From Rickettsiales bacterium (GTDB lineage: Bacteria; Pseudomonadota; Alphaproteobacteria; Rickettsiales; UBA1997), in contig CANGNU010000009.1 in assembly GCA_947455365.1 (NCBI GenBank), positions 1 through 12,763 on the forward strand: a DNA stretch of 12,763 bases, read 5' to 3'. The translations under genes were made by a program, and so were the position numbers. Shown piece by piece: positions 1 to 6,718 of this stretch. The number at the start of each line of letters is the position of its first letter. Positions within the stretch are counted from its first letter, which is position 1. The notes under the pieces are model-generated. The model saw only the letters and a list, made by a program, of their open reading frames with translations, had not been told where the DNA came from and did no database searches.

Positions 1-975
1 AATGTTGGCCTGAAAGAGCGCAATTTGCTTGGCACGGGGCAAGAATTAGGCCTTAGTTTGCAGCGGTCAAAATATAGTTTTTCTGGTGACATAAATTACA
101 CCAAGCCTTATTTTGCTGATCGCGCAATTGATGTTGGTGTTGATCTTTTTAAATATCAGTCTGACAAGCGAAATACTTTGGTTTATAATCAATCATCTGA
201 TGGATTCACGCTAAATGGAAATTATTCACTGACCGAATTTTTAAGTCATCAAGTGCGTTATTCACTAAGCACGCAAAGTGTTACCAATGTTAGCTCTACA
301 GCATCTTTTGGCATTCAAAATTTGCAGGGAACTTTCATCAGTTCAACAGTTGGACAAAGTTTTGTTTATGATCGCAGAGACAATAAAATTGATCCGCGCG
401 ACGGTTATTATTTATCAATTTCGCAAGATTATTCGGGGCTTGGCGGCGACATTAGCAACATTAAACACACGGGTTCGGCGGGTTATTATATTCCAACTTT
501 TAACGAAGATTATGTCTTAAAATTTTTAGGACGCGGCGGTGTGGTTAGCGGCATTGGGCAAGGCGTACGCAGCAACTACGCATTTTTCTTGGGCGGCAAT
601 AACTTCCGTGGTTTTGAATATGCAGGTTTAGGACCGCGTACTGTGCTTAATGGAACGGCGGTTGGTGGCAATGCGGTTGGTGGTGATATTTATTATGTTG
701 CCACGGCCGAATTCCGCTTCCCTCTAGGCTTGCCAAAAGAATTGGGAATTAACGGCATCATCTTTTCTGATAACGGCTCACTTTATAAAGTTGATGCAAT
801 TAACCGTCAAAATTCGCAAGTGGCAGATAGCAGCTCTATTCGTTCATCTTATGGCCTAAGCATTGCATGGTCCTCTCCCGTAGGGCCTATCCGCTTTGAT
901 TTTGCGCATGTTGCGAAGAAAGAAGTTTATGATCGCACGCAATCTTTCCGCTTTAGTTTTGGCTCGAATTTCTAG
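1..975 (+). CDS. bamA: BamA, outer membrane protein assembly factor (C-terminal part, cut by window edge)
   Basis: BamA is the central beta-barrel of the BAM complex and inserts outer-membrane proteins. The reading frame is open from base 1, so this is the 3' part of the gene and the true start lies left of the window; the TTG at 25 is not a credible start. About 324 residues are visible, covering the barrel. Seen: the strand signature YDRRDNKIDPRDGY (about 366-407), the RGF motif of barrel loop 6 in NNFRGFEY (about 598-621), FSDNGSLY, and a final SSPVGPIRFDFAH strand. The protein ends in FRFSFGSNF, with the terminal phenylalanine expected of a BAM substrate. The POTRA domains lie outside the window. 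The gene ends 8 bases before the convergent helix-turn-helix gene, with no obvious terminator. Its partner BamD is encoded at the opposite end of the window on the other strand. TamA or another Omp85 protein is the alternative, but the loop and terminal strands fit BamA better. Confidence 0.93.
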   Translation, partial: NVGLKERNLLGTGQELGLSLQRSKYSFSGDINYTKPYFADRAIDVGVDLFKYQSDKRNTLVYNQSSDGFTLNGNYSLTEFLSHQVRYSLSTQSVTNVSSTASFGIQNLQGTFISSTVGQSFVYDRRDNKIDPRDGYYLSISQDYSGLGGDISNIKHTGSAGYYIPTFNEDYVLKFLGRGGVVSGIGQGVRSNYAFFLGGNNFRGFEYAGLGPRTVLNGTAVGGNAVGGDIYYVATAEFRFPLGLPKELGINGIIFSDNGSLYKVDAINRQNSQVADSSSIRSSYGLSIAWSSPVGPIRFDFAHVAKKEVYDRTQSFRFSFGSNF

Positions 976-983
976 TTTGTTAG

Positions 984-1493
984 CTAATCTTGAACTTTTT
1001 CTAACTCTAAAATCAGCTTCTCATTAGGCAGTAGGCGCCCCTTTCTTTCTGAAGCATTGTAAATTGCCAGCAAAATTAAAAACATCAAACTAGAGATTAA
1101 CAAAAAATTGAAGAACATGTCGCGGTTTGGCGTCAGGTCTGTCTCCTCGCCAATATTCAGCAAGCGATGTTTTGAGTTTTTAATGTTCGATTCAAATGGC
1201 AAAGATTTAATTTTTTCTTCAATAATTTGCGGATCAATTTTTAAAAATTTAGCGTAAGAGCGAATCAATCCAGTTTTGTAAAGATGGTTGGTAACTTTGT
1301 TCCATTTTTCATTTTCAATTGCTTCAATATCATGTTCTTTCACTTTTAAATAAGTGCAAACATCGGCAATTTCCATTTTTAATTCGCGGCGTTTACGACG
1401 CAAAATTTCACCAATTGTTTCATGGCTGAAAGATGTTGCAGTTGTAAGCTCTACAGCTTCTGTAATGTAAGATTTTTTTGTTTTTTCAGTCAT
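984..1493 (-). CDS. RodZ-like helix-turn-helix membrane protein, short form
   Basis: This 169-residue protein has an HTH_25 (RodZ-type) helix-turn-helix at about residues 26-92, including GEILRRKRRELKMEIADVCTYLKV and the conserved tail LYKTGLIRSYAKFLKID. A polar linker follows, then one hydrophobic segment at about 127-146 and a charged tail. RodZ proteins anchor the MreB cytoskeleton through the cytoplasmic HTH and usually continue into a periplasmic DUF4115 domain. Here only about 23 residues follow the membrane segment, so the periplasmic domain is missing. The start is the ATG at 1491-1493, with no Shine-Dalgarno sequence in the preceding bases. The gene lies downstream of murG on the same strand, 83 bases away across the palindromic repeat, so it may share the murG transcript. 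A role in cell shape is inferred from the domain and from the murG neighbour; a membrane-anchored transcription regulator is the alternative. Confidence 0.8.
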   Translation of the reverse strand: MTEKTKKSYITEAVELTTATSFSHETIGEILRRKRRELKMEIADVCTYLKVKEHDIEAIENEKWNKVTNHLYKTGLIRSYAKFLKIDPQIIEEKIKSLPFESNIKNSKHRLLNIGEETDLTPNRDMFFNFLLISSLMFLILLAIYNASERKGRLLPNEKLILELEKVQD

Positions 1494-1513
1494 TATATTT
1501 TAGATAACTCTAC

Positions 1514-1576
1514 TTTGTCATTCTCGCGAAAGTTTGTCATTCCCGCACAGATTGTCATTCCCGCGAAGGCGGGAAT
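1514..1576. repeat. Three-copy GC-rich tandem repeat ending in a perfect hairpin
   Basis: Three copies of TTTGTCATTC(T/C)CGC or a close variant begin near 1514, 1533 and 1551, with a period of 18-19 bases. The last copy closes a hairpin: ATTCCCGC (1557-1564), loop GAAG, GCGGGAAT (1569-1576), an 8-bp perfect stem. The repeat is markedly more GC-rich than its surroundings. The murG stop codon (1577-1579) follows the right arm directly. The GTCATTCCCGCG..GGCGGGAATC core resembles dispersed palindromic repeats known in Rickettsiales and other proteobacteria. The hairpin could also end or stabilise the murG transcript, but no U-tract follows it. Confidence 0.85.
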
Positions 1577-2728
1577 CTAACTTAACAATTTCACCAAATT
1601 TTTTGTCGCATTTAAATTAGCAATTTTGCCCGCATTTTCTGACATTTTTTCTAACAAATTTTTATTGCCAATCAAGTTTTTTATTACTTCACTCATTTTA
1701 TTGATAGTAAAATTTTCTTCCGCAATAACAATTGCCGCGCCAGCATTTTCAATAATCGCCGCGTTTTTTGCTTGATGATTATCGGCTGCCTTAGCAAAAG
1801 GAATTAAAATCATCGGCTTTTTTGCTGCACAAAATTCAACAATTGAAGATGAGCCAGCCCTTGCAATTACTAGATGCGCAGCTTTTATTTCTTCTGGCAT
1901 GTCATCAAAAAATGCTGCAACCGCAATGTCAATATTAAAAGATTTATATTGGCCAAAAGTGTATTCAACCAAGTCTTTCCTGCATTGCTGCGATATGTGA
2001 AGCGAATTTTTCAGCTCTTCACCCAAATTAAAAAATGCTTTTGGTAAAATATCGCTAAAAATTTTAGCCCCTCCCGAGCCGCCAATAACAAGAATGTTGA
2101 ACAATTCGTCATAAGCATTTTCATAATCGTCCAATTCTGAACTTAAAATTACATCATAGCCCATTTTGTCGCGCACTACAGGCACATGCTTTGCGGGCAT
2201 TTGATATTTTTCTTCGTGTAGTTTTGCAATTTCATCACGCACTGGGTTGCCTACAACCACAAGCTTTGCGGCGTTTTCAGTGGAAATTCCTGAAGTATTT
2301 TCAAAAGTGAGGGCAATTTTAAAAGCCTGCGAAGCGAACAGTCTGTTGACCTTTCCTAAATGAGCATTTTGTTCATGCAAAATAATTTTGGTGCCAGTAA
2401 CAATGGCTGCAAGCAGAATGGGAAAGGTTGCATAGCCTCCAAAAGCCACAACATATTTGGGCCGATGAAGCAAAAAATAATAGCAAGATTGCGCAAATCC
2501 GTAGAAAATTTTTACCGTCGCCTTAATTAGCGAAAGCGTTGTCTTTACTAGCTGCGACGAGCTTATAATAACTGAAGAAAATTGGTCTTCTGGTTTAATA
2601 TAGTTGCAATATTTTGCATCGGCCAAAACAAAAGCCGCGACACCATTTTTAGCCAATTCTTGCGCCAAACAACGCGCTGGAATGATATGTCCACCCGTTC
2701 CCCCTGTTGCGATAAAAATTTTTGTCAT
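1577..2728 (-). CDS. murG: MurG, undecaprenyl-PP-MurNAc-pentapeptide:UDP-GlcNAc transferase
   Basis: MurG adds GlcNAc to lipid I to make lipid II on the cytoplasmic face of the inner membrane, the last intracellular step of peptidoglycan precursor synthesis. Seen, numbered from the ATG at 2726-2728 (383 residues): the N-terminal loop IATGGTGGHIIPA (6-18), FGGYATFPILLAA (96-108), LHEQNAHLGKVNR (117-129), GNPVR (160-164), IGGSGGAKI (215-223) and the UDP-GlcNAc site ARAGSSSIVEF (289-299) with DNHQAKNA (316-323). The frame extends to a TTG at 2744-2746, but the ATG puts the glycine loop at the usual distance from the start and is preferred. Two oddities: GGSGGA replaces the family's GGSQGA, and about 25 extra residues lie between GNPVR and the second Rossmann domain. 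The gene stands outside a division/cell-wall cluster and diverges from argF. Confidence 0.95.
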   Translation of the reverse strand: MTKIFIATGGTGGHIIPARCLAQELAKNGVAAFVLADAKYCNYIKPEDQFSSVIISSSQLVKTTLSLIKATVKIFYGFAQSCYYFLLHRPKYVVAFGGYATFPILLAAIVTGTKIILHEQNAHLGKVNRLFASQAFKIALTFENTSGISTENAAKLVVVGNPVRDEIAKLHEEKYQMPAKHVPVVRDKMGYDVILSSELDDYENAYDELFNILVIGGSGGAKIFSDILPKAFFNLGEELKNSLHISQQCRKDLVEYTFGQYKSFNIDIAVAAFFDDMPEEIKAAHLVIARAGSSSIVEFCAAKKPMILIPFAKAADNHQAKNAAIIENAGAAIVIAEENFTINKMSEVIKNLIGNKNLLEKMSENAGKIANLNATKNLVKLLS

Positions 2729-2844
2729 CGAAAAATTACTTGCCAATTAATGTATTGCGCTTTTTAATTATTGTTTTTTAAAACTAATTAAATCTTGCGC
2801 GATGCTGTTGCAGCTGCTTTTGCGTGATTCAAAATATTTTACAA

Positions 2845-3753
2845 ATGCCTCATTTTATTGACTTAAACCTCATCAACAAAAAAGAATTACACAAAATTCT
2901 TGAACTTGCTAAAAAACTGAAAGCGAAAAAATCTAATGCTAAATTAAATGGAAAAAATTTGGCAATGATTTTTGAGAAAAATTCTACCCGCACAAGAGTT
3001 TCGTTTGAAGTGGGCATGAATCAACTTGGTGGGCATGCAATTGTGATGAATCAAAAAGATATGCAGCTTGGAAAAGGCGAAACCATCGCCGACACCGCGC
3101 AAGTTTTATCACGCTTTGTTGATGCCATCATGATTCGCTCAAACTCGCATCAAACAATTTTAGAATTGGCTGCCAATGCTACAGTTCCAGTCATTAATGC
3201 ACTATCAGATTACTCTCATCCTTGCCAAATTATGGCAAGCGTAATGGCAATTGAAGAGCATTTAGGCAGTATAAAAGGCAAAAAATTAGCGTGGTTTGGT
3301 GATGCAAATAATGTGCTTAACTCTTACATACACGCTGCTTTGGCCTTTGATTATGAATTAGCAATTGCTACACCCAAAGAATTTGATTTTTGCAATATTG
3401 AAATTAAAAAAGCGCAAAAATTAGGGGCAAAAATTACGCAATTTTCTGATGCAAAAAAAGCCGCTACAGGCGCCGATGTGCTAATTACTGACACTTGGTT
3501 TTCAATGGGCGATGCCAGCGCTGAAGATGAAAAACTGCGCGCAAAAAAACAAAAACTACTAGCGCCTTACCAAGTAAATAGCGCCTTGATGAAGCTTGCC
3601 AACAAAAAATCCATCTTCACTCATTGCCTGCCAGCCTATAGGGGGTATGAAGCCACGGCTAATGTGGTTGATTCAAAACAGTCAATAATTTTTGATGAAG
3701 CTGAAAACCGCTTGCATGTGCAGAAGGCAATTTTGTTGTGGTGTTTTAGTTAA
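2845..3753 (+). CDS. argF: Ornithine carbamoyltransferase
   Basis: The enzyme makes citrulline from ornithine and carbamoyl phosphate in cytoplasmic arginine synthesis. All family signatures are present, numbered from the ATG at 2845 (302 residues, normal length): the carbamoyl-phosphate loop STRTR (47-51), HPCQ (125-128), the ornithine loop DTWFSMGD (216-223), the catalytic-cysteine motif HCLPA (260-264) and the C-terminal arginine in ENRLHVQKA. DTWFSMG distinguishes it from aspartate carbamoyltransferase. An in-frame GTG at 2824 would add seven residues (MIQNILQ), but family members start close to the MPHFIDL position, so the ATG is preferred; neither start has a Shine-Dalgarno sequence. 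The gene stands alone, divergent from murG, and no other arginine gene is in the window. The same family includes catabolic enzymes, but no arginine deiminase genes adjoin it, so an anabolic role is more likely. Confidence 0.95.
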   Translation: MPHFIDLNLINKKELHKILELAKKLKAKKSNAKLNGKNLAMIFEKNSTRTRVSFEVGMNQLGGHAIVMNQKDMQLGKGETIADTAQVLSRFVDAIMIRSNSHQTILELAANATVPVINALSDYSHPCQIMASVMAIEEHLGSIKGKKLAWFGDANNVLNSYIHAALAFDYELAIATPKEFDFCNIEIKKAQKLGAKITQFSDAKKAATGADVLITDTWFSMGDASAEDEKLRAKKQKLLAPYQVNSALMKLANKKSIFTHCLPAYRGYEATANVVDSKQSIIFDEAENRLHVQKAILLWCFS

Positions 3754-3782
3754 TTCGTCAAGAAGCTTTGGCGATATATCTC

Positions 3783-3802
3783 TTGCAATTAGATAATTGC
3801 AA
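3783..3802. repeat. 20-bp palindrome downstream of argF
   Basis: TTGCAATTA (3783-3791) and TAATTGCAA (3794-3802) are perfect 9-base inverted arms around GA. They lie 30 bases after the argF stop and 46 bases beyond the end of the convergent DUF3800 gene. No T-run follows on either strand, so it is a weak terminator candidate. A protein-binding site or the edge of an inserted segment is equally possible. The sequence is AT-rich, but a 9+9 perfect match is longer than the background inverted repeats here. Confidence 0.5.
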
Positions 3803-3847
3803 CTTATAATCAGAAGTATGGTTGATTACTGCGTAGCGGGGGTCAGC

Positions 3848-4594
3848 CTATTTTTTTGGCAAAATTACCAAGCCATATCCAGACACTTCTCCAAATTCAT
3901 CTTTTCTCATTTTTTGTTTTATAACATCGATATTAATTCTTGATTTTCTGCCTAGAAGGTTTCTAGCAATTGGCGTTACAATTGCATCGGCAATTTCCAG
4001 TCCCGCCAAACCATCATTCTTTTTCTTAATGATTAAATTGTCGATTTTTTTGTTAATATCGATAGCTTGTATAAAATTGGTGCCAGAAATTTTTAGTTCT
4101 AACCATGCCAAATCTAGTTTGCGATCCAAAATTGCCTCTCTTCCTTCTGCGATAATTTTGCCAGAACCAGAGGAAGATTCTTCTTTTAATTCAAAACAGA
4201 ATCTTTCAACCAACACCCTGAGCGATAAATGGTATGGATCAAGCGCATCAATTCCATATTTAGCCAGATGGTGTTCTTTTTTTATCGCGCAGGCGAGTAT
4301 TACGATGTCAAGTTCGGCAATTAATTTGTTCAATTTATCGTAAAATTTTTCACAAAATTCTCTTTCTTTCATTCTTTCAAAACCGTTTTTTTGGCGCGTG
4401 AAATCGGCGGTGTGAAGGGTAATTTTTGTTGTGCCGAAAAGTTCTTGTTTAAAATTATTTAATCTATCAGTCATCTCGCCCAAGGCATAGCTTTCACTGG
4501 CTACGACGCCTCCCAAGACAAAAATTGGGTGTTGCGGATCGGTTATTGCAAGGTTATGGTCGCCTGATTCATCTAGGAATAGAATTTTTTTCAT
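3848..4594 (-). CDS. DUF3800 domain protein
   Basis: This 248-residue protein opens with the DUF3800 signature FLDESGD (residues 6-12), followed by FVLGGVVASE (25-34), HTADF (61-65), IIAEGRE (147-153) and the C-terminal GLEIADAIVTPIAR (198-211). In this family the N-terminal DESG and C-terminal (L/I)AD motifs carry acidic residues thought to form an RNase H-like metal site; here D8, E9, E150 and D203 are candidates. No signal peptide or membrane segment is visible, so it is probably cytoplasmic. The start is the ATG at 4592-4594, without a clear Shine-Dalgarno sequence. It lies 84 bases downstream of the AlbA_2-type gene on the same strand, with a hairpin between them. DUF3800 genes are often found in accessory and defence regions, so a nuclease-like role with its neighbour is plausible. 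The family assignment is firm and the function is unknown. Confidence 0.8.
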   Translation of the reverse strand: MKKILFLDESGDHNLAITDPQHPIFVLGGVVASESYALGEMTDRLNNFKQELFGTTKITLHTADFTRQKNGFERMKEREFCEKFYDKLNKLIAELDIVILACAIKKEHHLAKYGIDALDPYHLSLRVLVERFCFELKEESSSGSGKIIAEGREAILDRKLDLAWLELKISGTNFIQAIDINKKIDNLIIKKKNDGLAGLEIADAIVTPIARNLLGRKSRINIDVIKQKMRKDEFGEVSGYGLVILPKK

Positions 4595-4645
4595 TGGTGT
4601 GGGTAATTTAGAAAGATAGTCAATAGTATGGCGGCTAGCACTTTC

Positions 4646-4676
4646 TTCAGTATGTCGGAAATGCCGATATACTGAA
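4646..4676. repeat. 31-base hairpin between the AlbA_2 and DUF3800 genes
   Basis: TTCAGTATGTCGG (4646-4658) and CCGATATACTGAA (4664-4676) are 13-base inverted arms around AAATG. Read as + strand RNA, 12 pairs are Watson-Crick and one is G-U; on the minus strand that position is an A-C mismatch. The hairpin begins 2 bases after the stop codon of the AlbA_2-type gene in the direction of its transcription. It could slow or end transcription before the DUF3800 gene, or protect the upstream mRNA, but no U-tract follows it on the minus strand (GAAAG). A protein-binding palindrome or small palindromic element is also possible. Confidence 0.7.
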
Positions 4677-4678
4677 AT

Positions 4679-5839
4679 TTATTTCAAAAACTCGTTATAA
4701 ATTTCTAGCAAGTTATAAAATATTTCATTTTGTTTATTTTTGTCAGACTCTACTTCTGCATTGCTATTGTTAAATTTACTTTCGGAATAAATTAGATATT
4801 CGGAATAAATTAGATAGTTCTTCAGGTCGTCTTCATCGGAAAAAATAGGAATATTAAACAAGATATTTCTCTCCCCTCTTATTTCCTTCGAGTAATAATT
4901 TTTATAAATTTTTGACAAAAATTTAGTTTGATAGATATAGGAAATTGAGTTTTGTAAATAATAATATATTCTTCCGCCCCCAACAAATTTCCAATCTGGG
5001 CTAGTAATAGTTTTTTTGCCGTTATCAAAAGTTGTAATTTTGGCGGTTTCTAAAAGGGTTGAGTGATAAAAAAATCCTATTGCGTAAGTGTGATCAATTT
5101 TACTTTCGTAATTGTAGCCTATTTCTCCTCTAAGCCATTCATCATTACAAGGACTATTGCTATATAAATTTATTGGCTTGATGGTGAATTCAGGAAAATT
5201 TCCATAATAATAACTCCAATCATCATTAGGAATTGGAATCCAATTTTCGTATTCCTCTAGATAAACTTTAAGACGCTGCAGTGGATTGTGGTTAAGGCCA
5301 AAGCGTTCGCGCCACATTCTCTCTACATCTCCCAGTGAAGCGGTTTTATTAATTGGGGTATTGGTATCTTCGATGCGCGTATATATTGCGCCGGCCCTTA
5401 ACTTTCTTTCTTTGTTTTTTGCGGCTTTGGAAGTATCTTCGGGTGATATTTCTTCGTTCTTGGTTTTATTTATTAGTTCTTCATCTAAAAAATATGGCTT
5501 TTTATTAGTATTTTTTATAATCAAAATATCTAAATTTTTTTCCTTTATACATATTTTTTCTAGTCGAATATCTGGAAATATTCCTCCCGCAAATTTGCAG
5601 TTTCTTAAAGTATCAATGAGCTCTGCTTGTTTTTTTGTATTATCAAGTCCAACCAGAACTCCTTGGTCGTTGGCTCCATAAATTAAATAACGGTCTCCTT
5701 CAAAATTGGCGTTTGCTAGACATATTATATCAAGAATGAGATCTGCGTTACTTTTGTGATGAATTTCTTTAAAATCCCAATAAGTTCCCTCTTTTTTAAG
5801 ATTTATCAATTCTTCTATAATTTGTTCTAAATTTACCAT
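4679..5839 (-). CDS. AlbA_2 (Schlafen-type) domain protein with unassigned C-terminal half
   Basis: The 386-residue protein has an N-terminal AlbA_2/Schlafen domain at about residues 1-165. Seen: KKEGTYWDFKE (15-25), the core ANANFEGDRYLIYGANDQGVLVGLD (42-66) and the closing AGAIYTRIEDTNTPI (149-163). This domain occurs in bacterial accessory proteins and in eukaryotic Schlafen proteins, where related folds bind or cut RNA. The E17, D22 and E25 cluster could be functional, but this cannot be decided by eye. The C-terminal half (about 180-386) is rich in Tyr, Asn and Ile and was not recognised. It contains a doubled YLIYSE caused by an 18-bp tandem duplication. The ATG at 5837-5839 lies 3 bases after the kdsA stop, with a weak GGA about 7 bases upstream, so the gene is probably co-transcribed and translationally coupled with kdsA. 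A defence or RNA-processing role is inferred, not shown. Confidence 0.8.
   Translation of the reverse strand: MVNLEQIIEELINLKKEGTYWDFKEIHHKSNADLILDIICLANANFEGDRYLIYGANDQGVLVGLDNTKKQAELIDTLRNCKFAGGIFPDIRLEKICIKEKNLDILIIKNTNKKPYFLDEELINKTKNEEISPEDTSKAAKNKERKLRAGAIYTRIEDTNTPINKTASLGDVERMWRERFGLNHNPLQRLKVYLEEYENWIPIPNDDWSYYYGNFPEFTIKPINLYSNSPCNDEWLRGEIGYNYESKIDHTYAIGFFYHSTLLETAKITTFDNGKKTITSPDWKFVGGGRIYYYLQNSISYIYQTKFLSKIYKNYYSKEIRGERNILFNIPIFSDEDDLKNYLIYSEYLIYSESKFNNSNAEVESDKNKQNEIFYNLLEIYNEFLK
4781..4816. repeat. Perfect 18-bp tandem duplication inside the AlbA_2-type gene
   Basis: TTCGGAATAAATTAGATA occurs at 4781-4798 and again at 4799-4816 with no mismatch. It encodes YLIYSE twice (about residues 342-353), keeping the frame. 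Identical copies suggest a recent duplication by slippage or selection for the repeat. Confidence 0.92.
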
Positions 5840-5842
5840 GTA

Positions 5843-6664
5843 TTATCCATTCTTCGCAATCTCATCAAACTTTTTCATCTTAGCAAGAAGCTTCTCAAGC
5901 GAGTCAAGGCGCACCATGCAAGGCCCATCAGAGGGCGCATTATCTGGGTCTTGATGAACTTCCATAAACACACCTGCTACGCCAACTGCCACTGCTGCAC
6001 TAGCCAAAGTTTCAACAAATTCTCGTTGGCCGCCACTAGCGCCACCAAGGCCGCCGGGCTGTTGTACTGAATGCGTTGCATCAAAAATAACAGGGCAACC
6101 AGTTTTGGCCATAATTGGCAAAGCGCGCATATCGGAAACTAGAGTATTGTAGCCGAAGCTAACTCCCCGCTCAGTCAACAGCACATTTTTATTACCAAAG
6201 TGATCCATTTTTTTGACAATATTTGCGGCGTCCCACGGGGCCAAAAACTGCCCTTTTTTAATATTGATGACTTTGCCAGTTTTGGCCGCCGCTTCTAGCA
6301 TATCGGTTTGGCGGCATAAAAAGGCAGGAACTTGTAAAATGTCAACATGTTCAGCAAGAATTGCGCATTGGTCAGCAGAGTGTACATCGGTAAGCACCGC
6401 GCAGCCAAATTCTTTCTTCACTTCGGCAAAAATTTCAAATGATTTTTCTAGTCCAATGCCGCGCTTGCCATCAATTGACGAGCGATTAGCTTTATCGAAA
6501 GATGATTTGTAAATAAAATTAATTCCTAACTTGTCGCAGATTTTTTTAATTGCCGCGCCCATCATCAGCGTATGGTCGCGAGTCTCAATCTGGCAAGGCC
6601 CAGCAATTAAAGTGAAGGGTAAATTATTGGCAATTTTGATATTGTTAACTTGAATGGTACGCAT
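5843..6664 (-). CDS. kdsA: 3-deoxy-8-phosphooctulonate synthase (KDO8P synthase)
   Basis: KdsA condenses phosphoenolpyruvate with arabinose 5-phosphate to give Kdo 8-phosphate for the LPS inner core. The protein is 273 residues, normal for the family. Seen: [10 protein letters not shown] (21-30), [12 protein letters not shown] (52-63), GKRGIGLEK (66-74), TDVHS (92-96), [16 protein letters not shown] (108-123), [10 protein letters not shown] (136-145), TERG.SFGYN (164-173) and [11 protein letters not shown] (195-205). Cys24, His198, Glu235 and Asp246 match the spacing of the four metal ligands of the Aquifex aeolicus enzyme (Cys11, His185, Glu222, Asp233) with a constant shift of 13. This points to the class II, metal-dependent type rather than the E. 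coli metal-free type, which has Asn at the Cys position. The start ATG is at 6662-6664. A sigma70-like promoter precedes it, and the two accessory genes follow with a first gap of 3 bases. Kdo synthesis implies that the organism makes LPS. Confidence 0.96.
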   Translation of the reverse strand: MRTIQVNNIKIANNLPFTLIAGPCQIETRDHTLMMGAAIKKICDKLGINFIYKSSFDKANRSSIDGKRGIGLEKSFEIFAEVKKEFGCAVLTDVHSADQCAILAEHVDILQVPAFLCRQTDMLEAAAKTGKVINIKKGQFLAPWDAANIVKKMDHFGNKNVLLTERGVSFGYNTLVSDMRALPIMAKTGCPVIFDATHSVQQPGGLGGASGGQREFVETLASAAVAVGVAGVFMEVHQDPDNAPSDGPCMVRLDSLEKLLAKMKKFDEIAKNG

Positions 6665-6718
6665 CGTAAAAATTAATTGAGATTGAAACTCTAATAAACT
6701 AGGTTAAACATAATTTCT

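Noticed and set aside
278-520. Open frame of 80 codons overlapping bamA
   Set aside because: It lies in another frame of a clear barrel-coding sequence and has no recognisable domain.
2729-2746. Upstream TTG start for murG
   Set aside because: The ATG at 2726-2728 gives the normal distance to the glycine loop; the six extra residues have no family support.
2797-2828. Slightly GC-rich stretch reading LRDAVAAAFA then stop between murG and argF, as a possible gene remnant
   Set aside because: Too short to assign to any gene, and it contains a GCAGCTGC palindrome that may be chance.
2824-2844. Upstream GTG start for argF
   Set aside because: The ATG at 2845 matches the usual family N-terminus and the GTG has no ribosome binding site.
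2729-2844. Promoters for the divergent murG and argF genes
   Set aside because: Promoters must exist here, but no -35/-10 pair with good spacing stood out; TTGCCA (2740-2745) with TTTAAT (2763-2768) is too weak to annotate.
4595-4645. Own promoter for the DUF3800 gene (TTGACT on the minus strand near 4621)
   Set aside because: No -10 element at 15-19 bases from it.
5286-5681. Open frame of 131 codons on the + strand
   Set aside because: It lies wholly inside the AlbA_2-type gene on the opposite strand and is Ser/Phe/Leu-rich with no family signature; a shadow frame.
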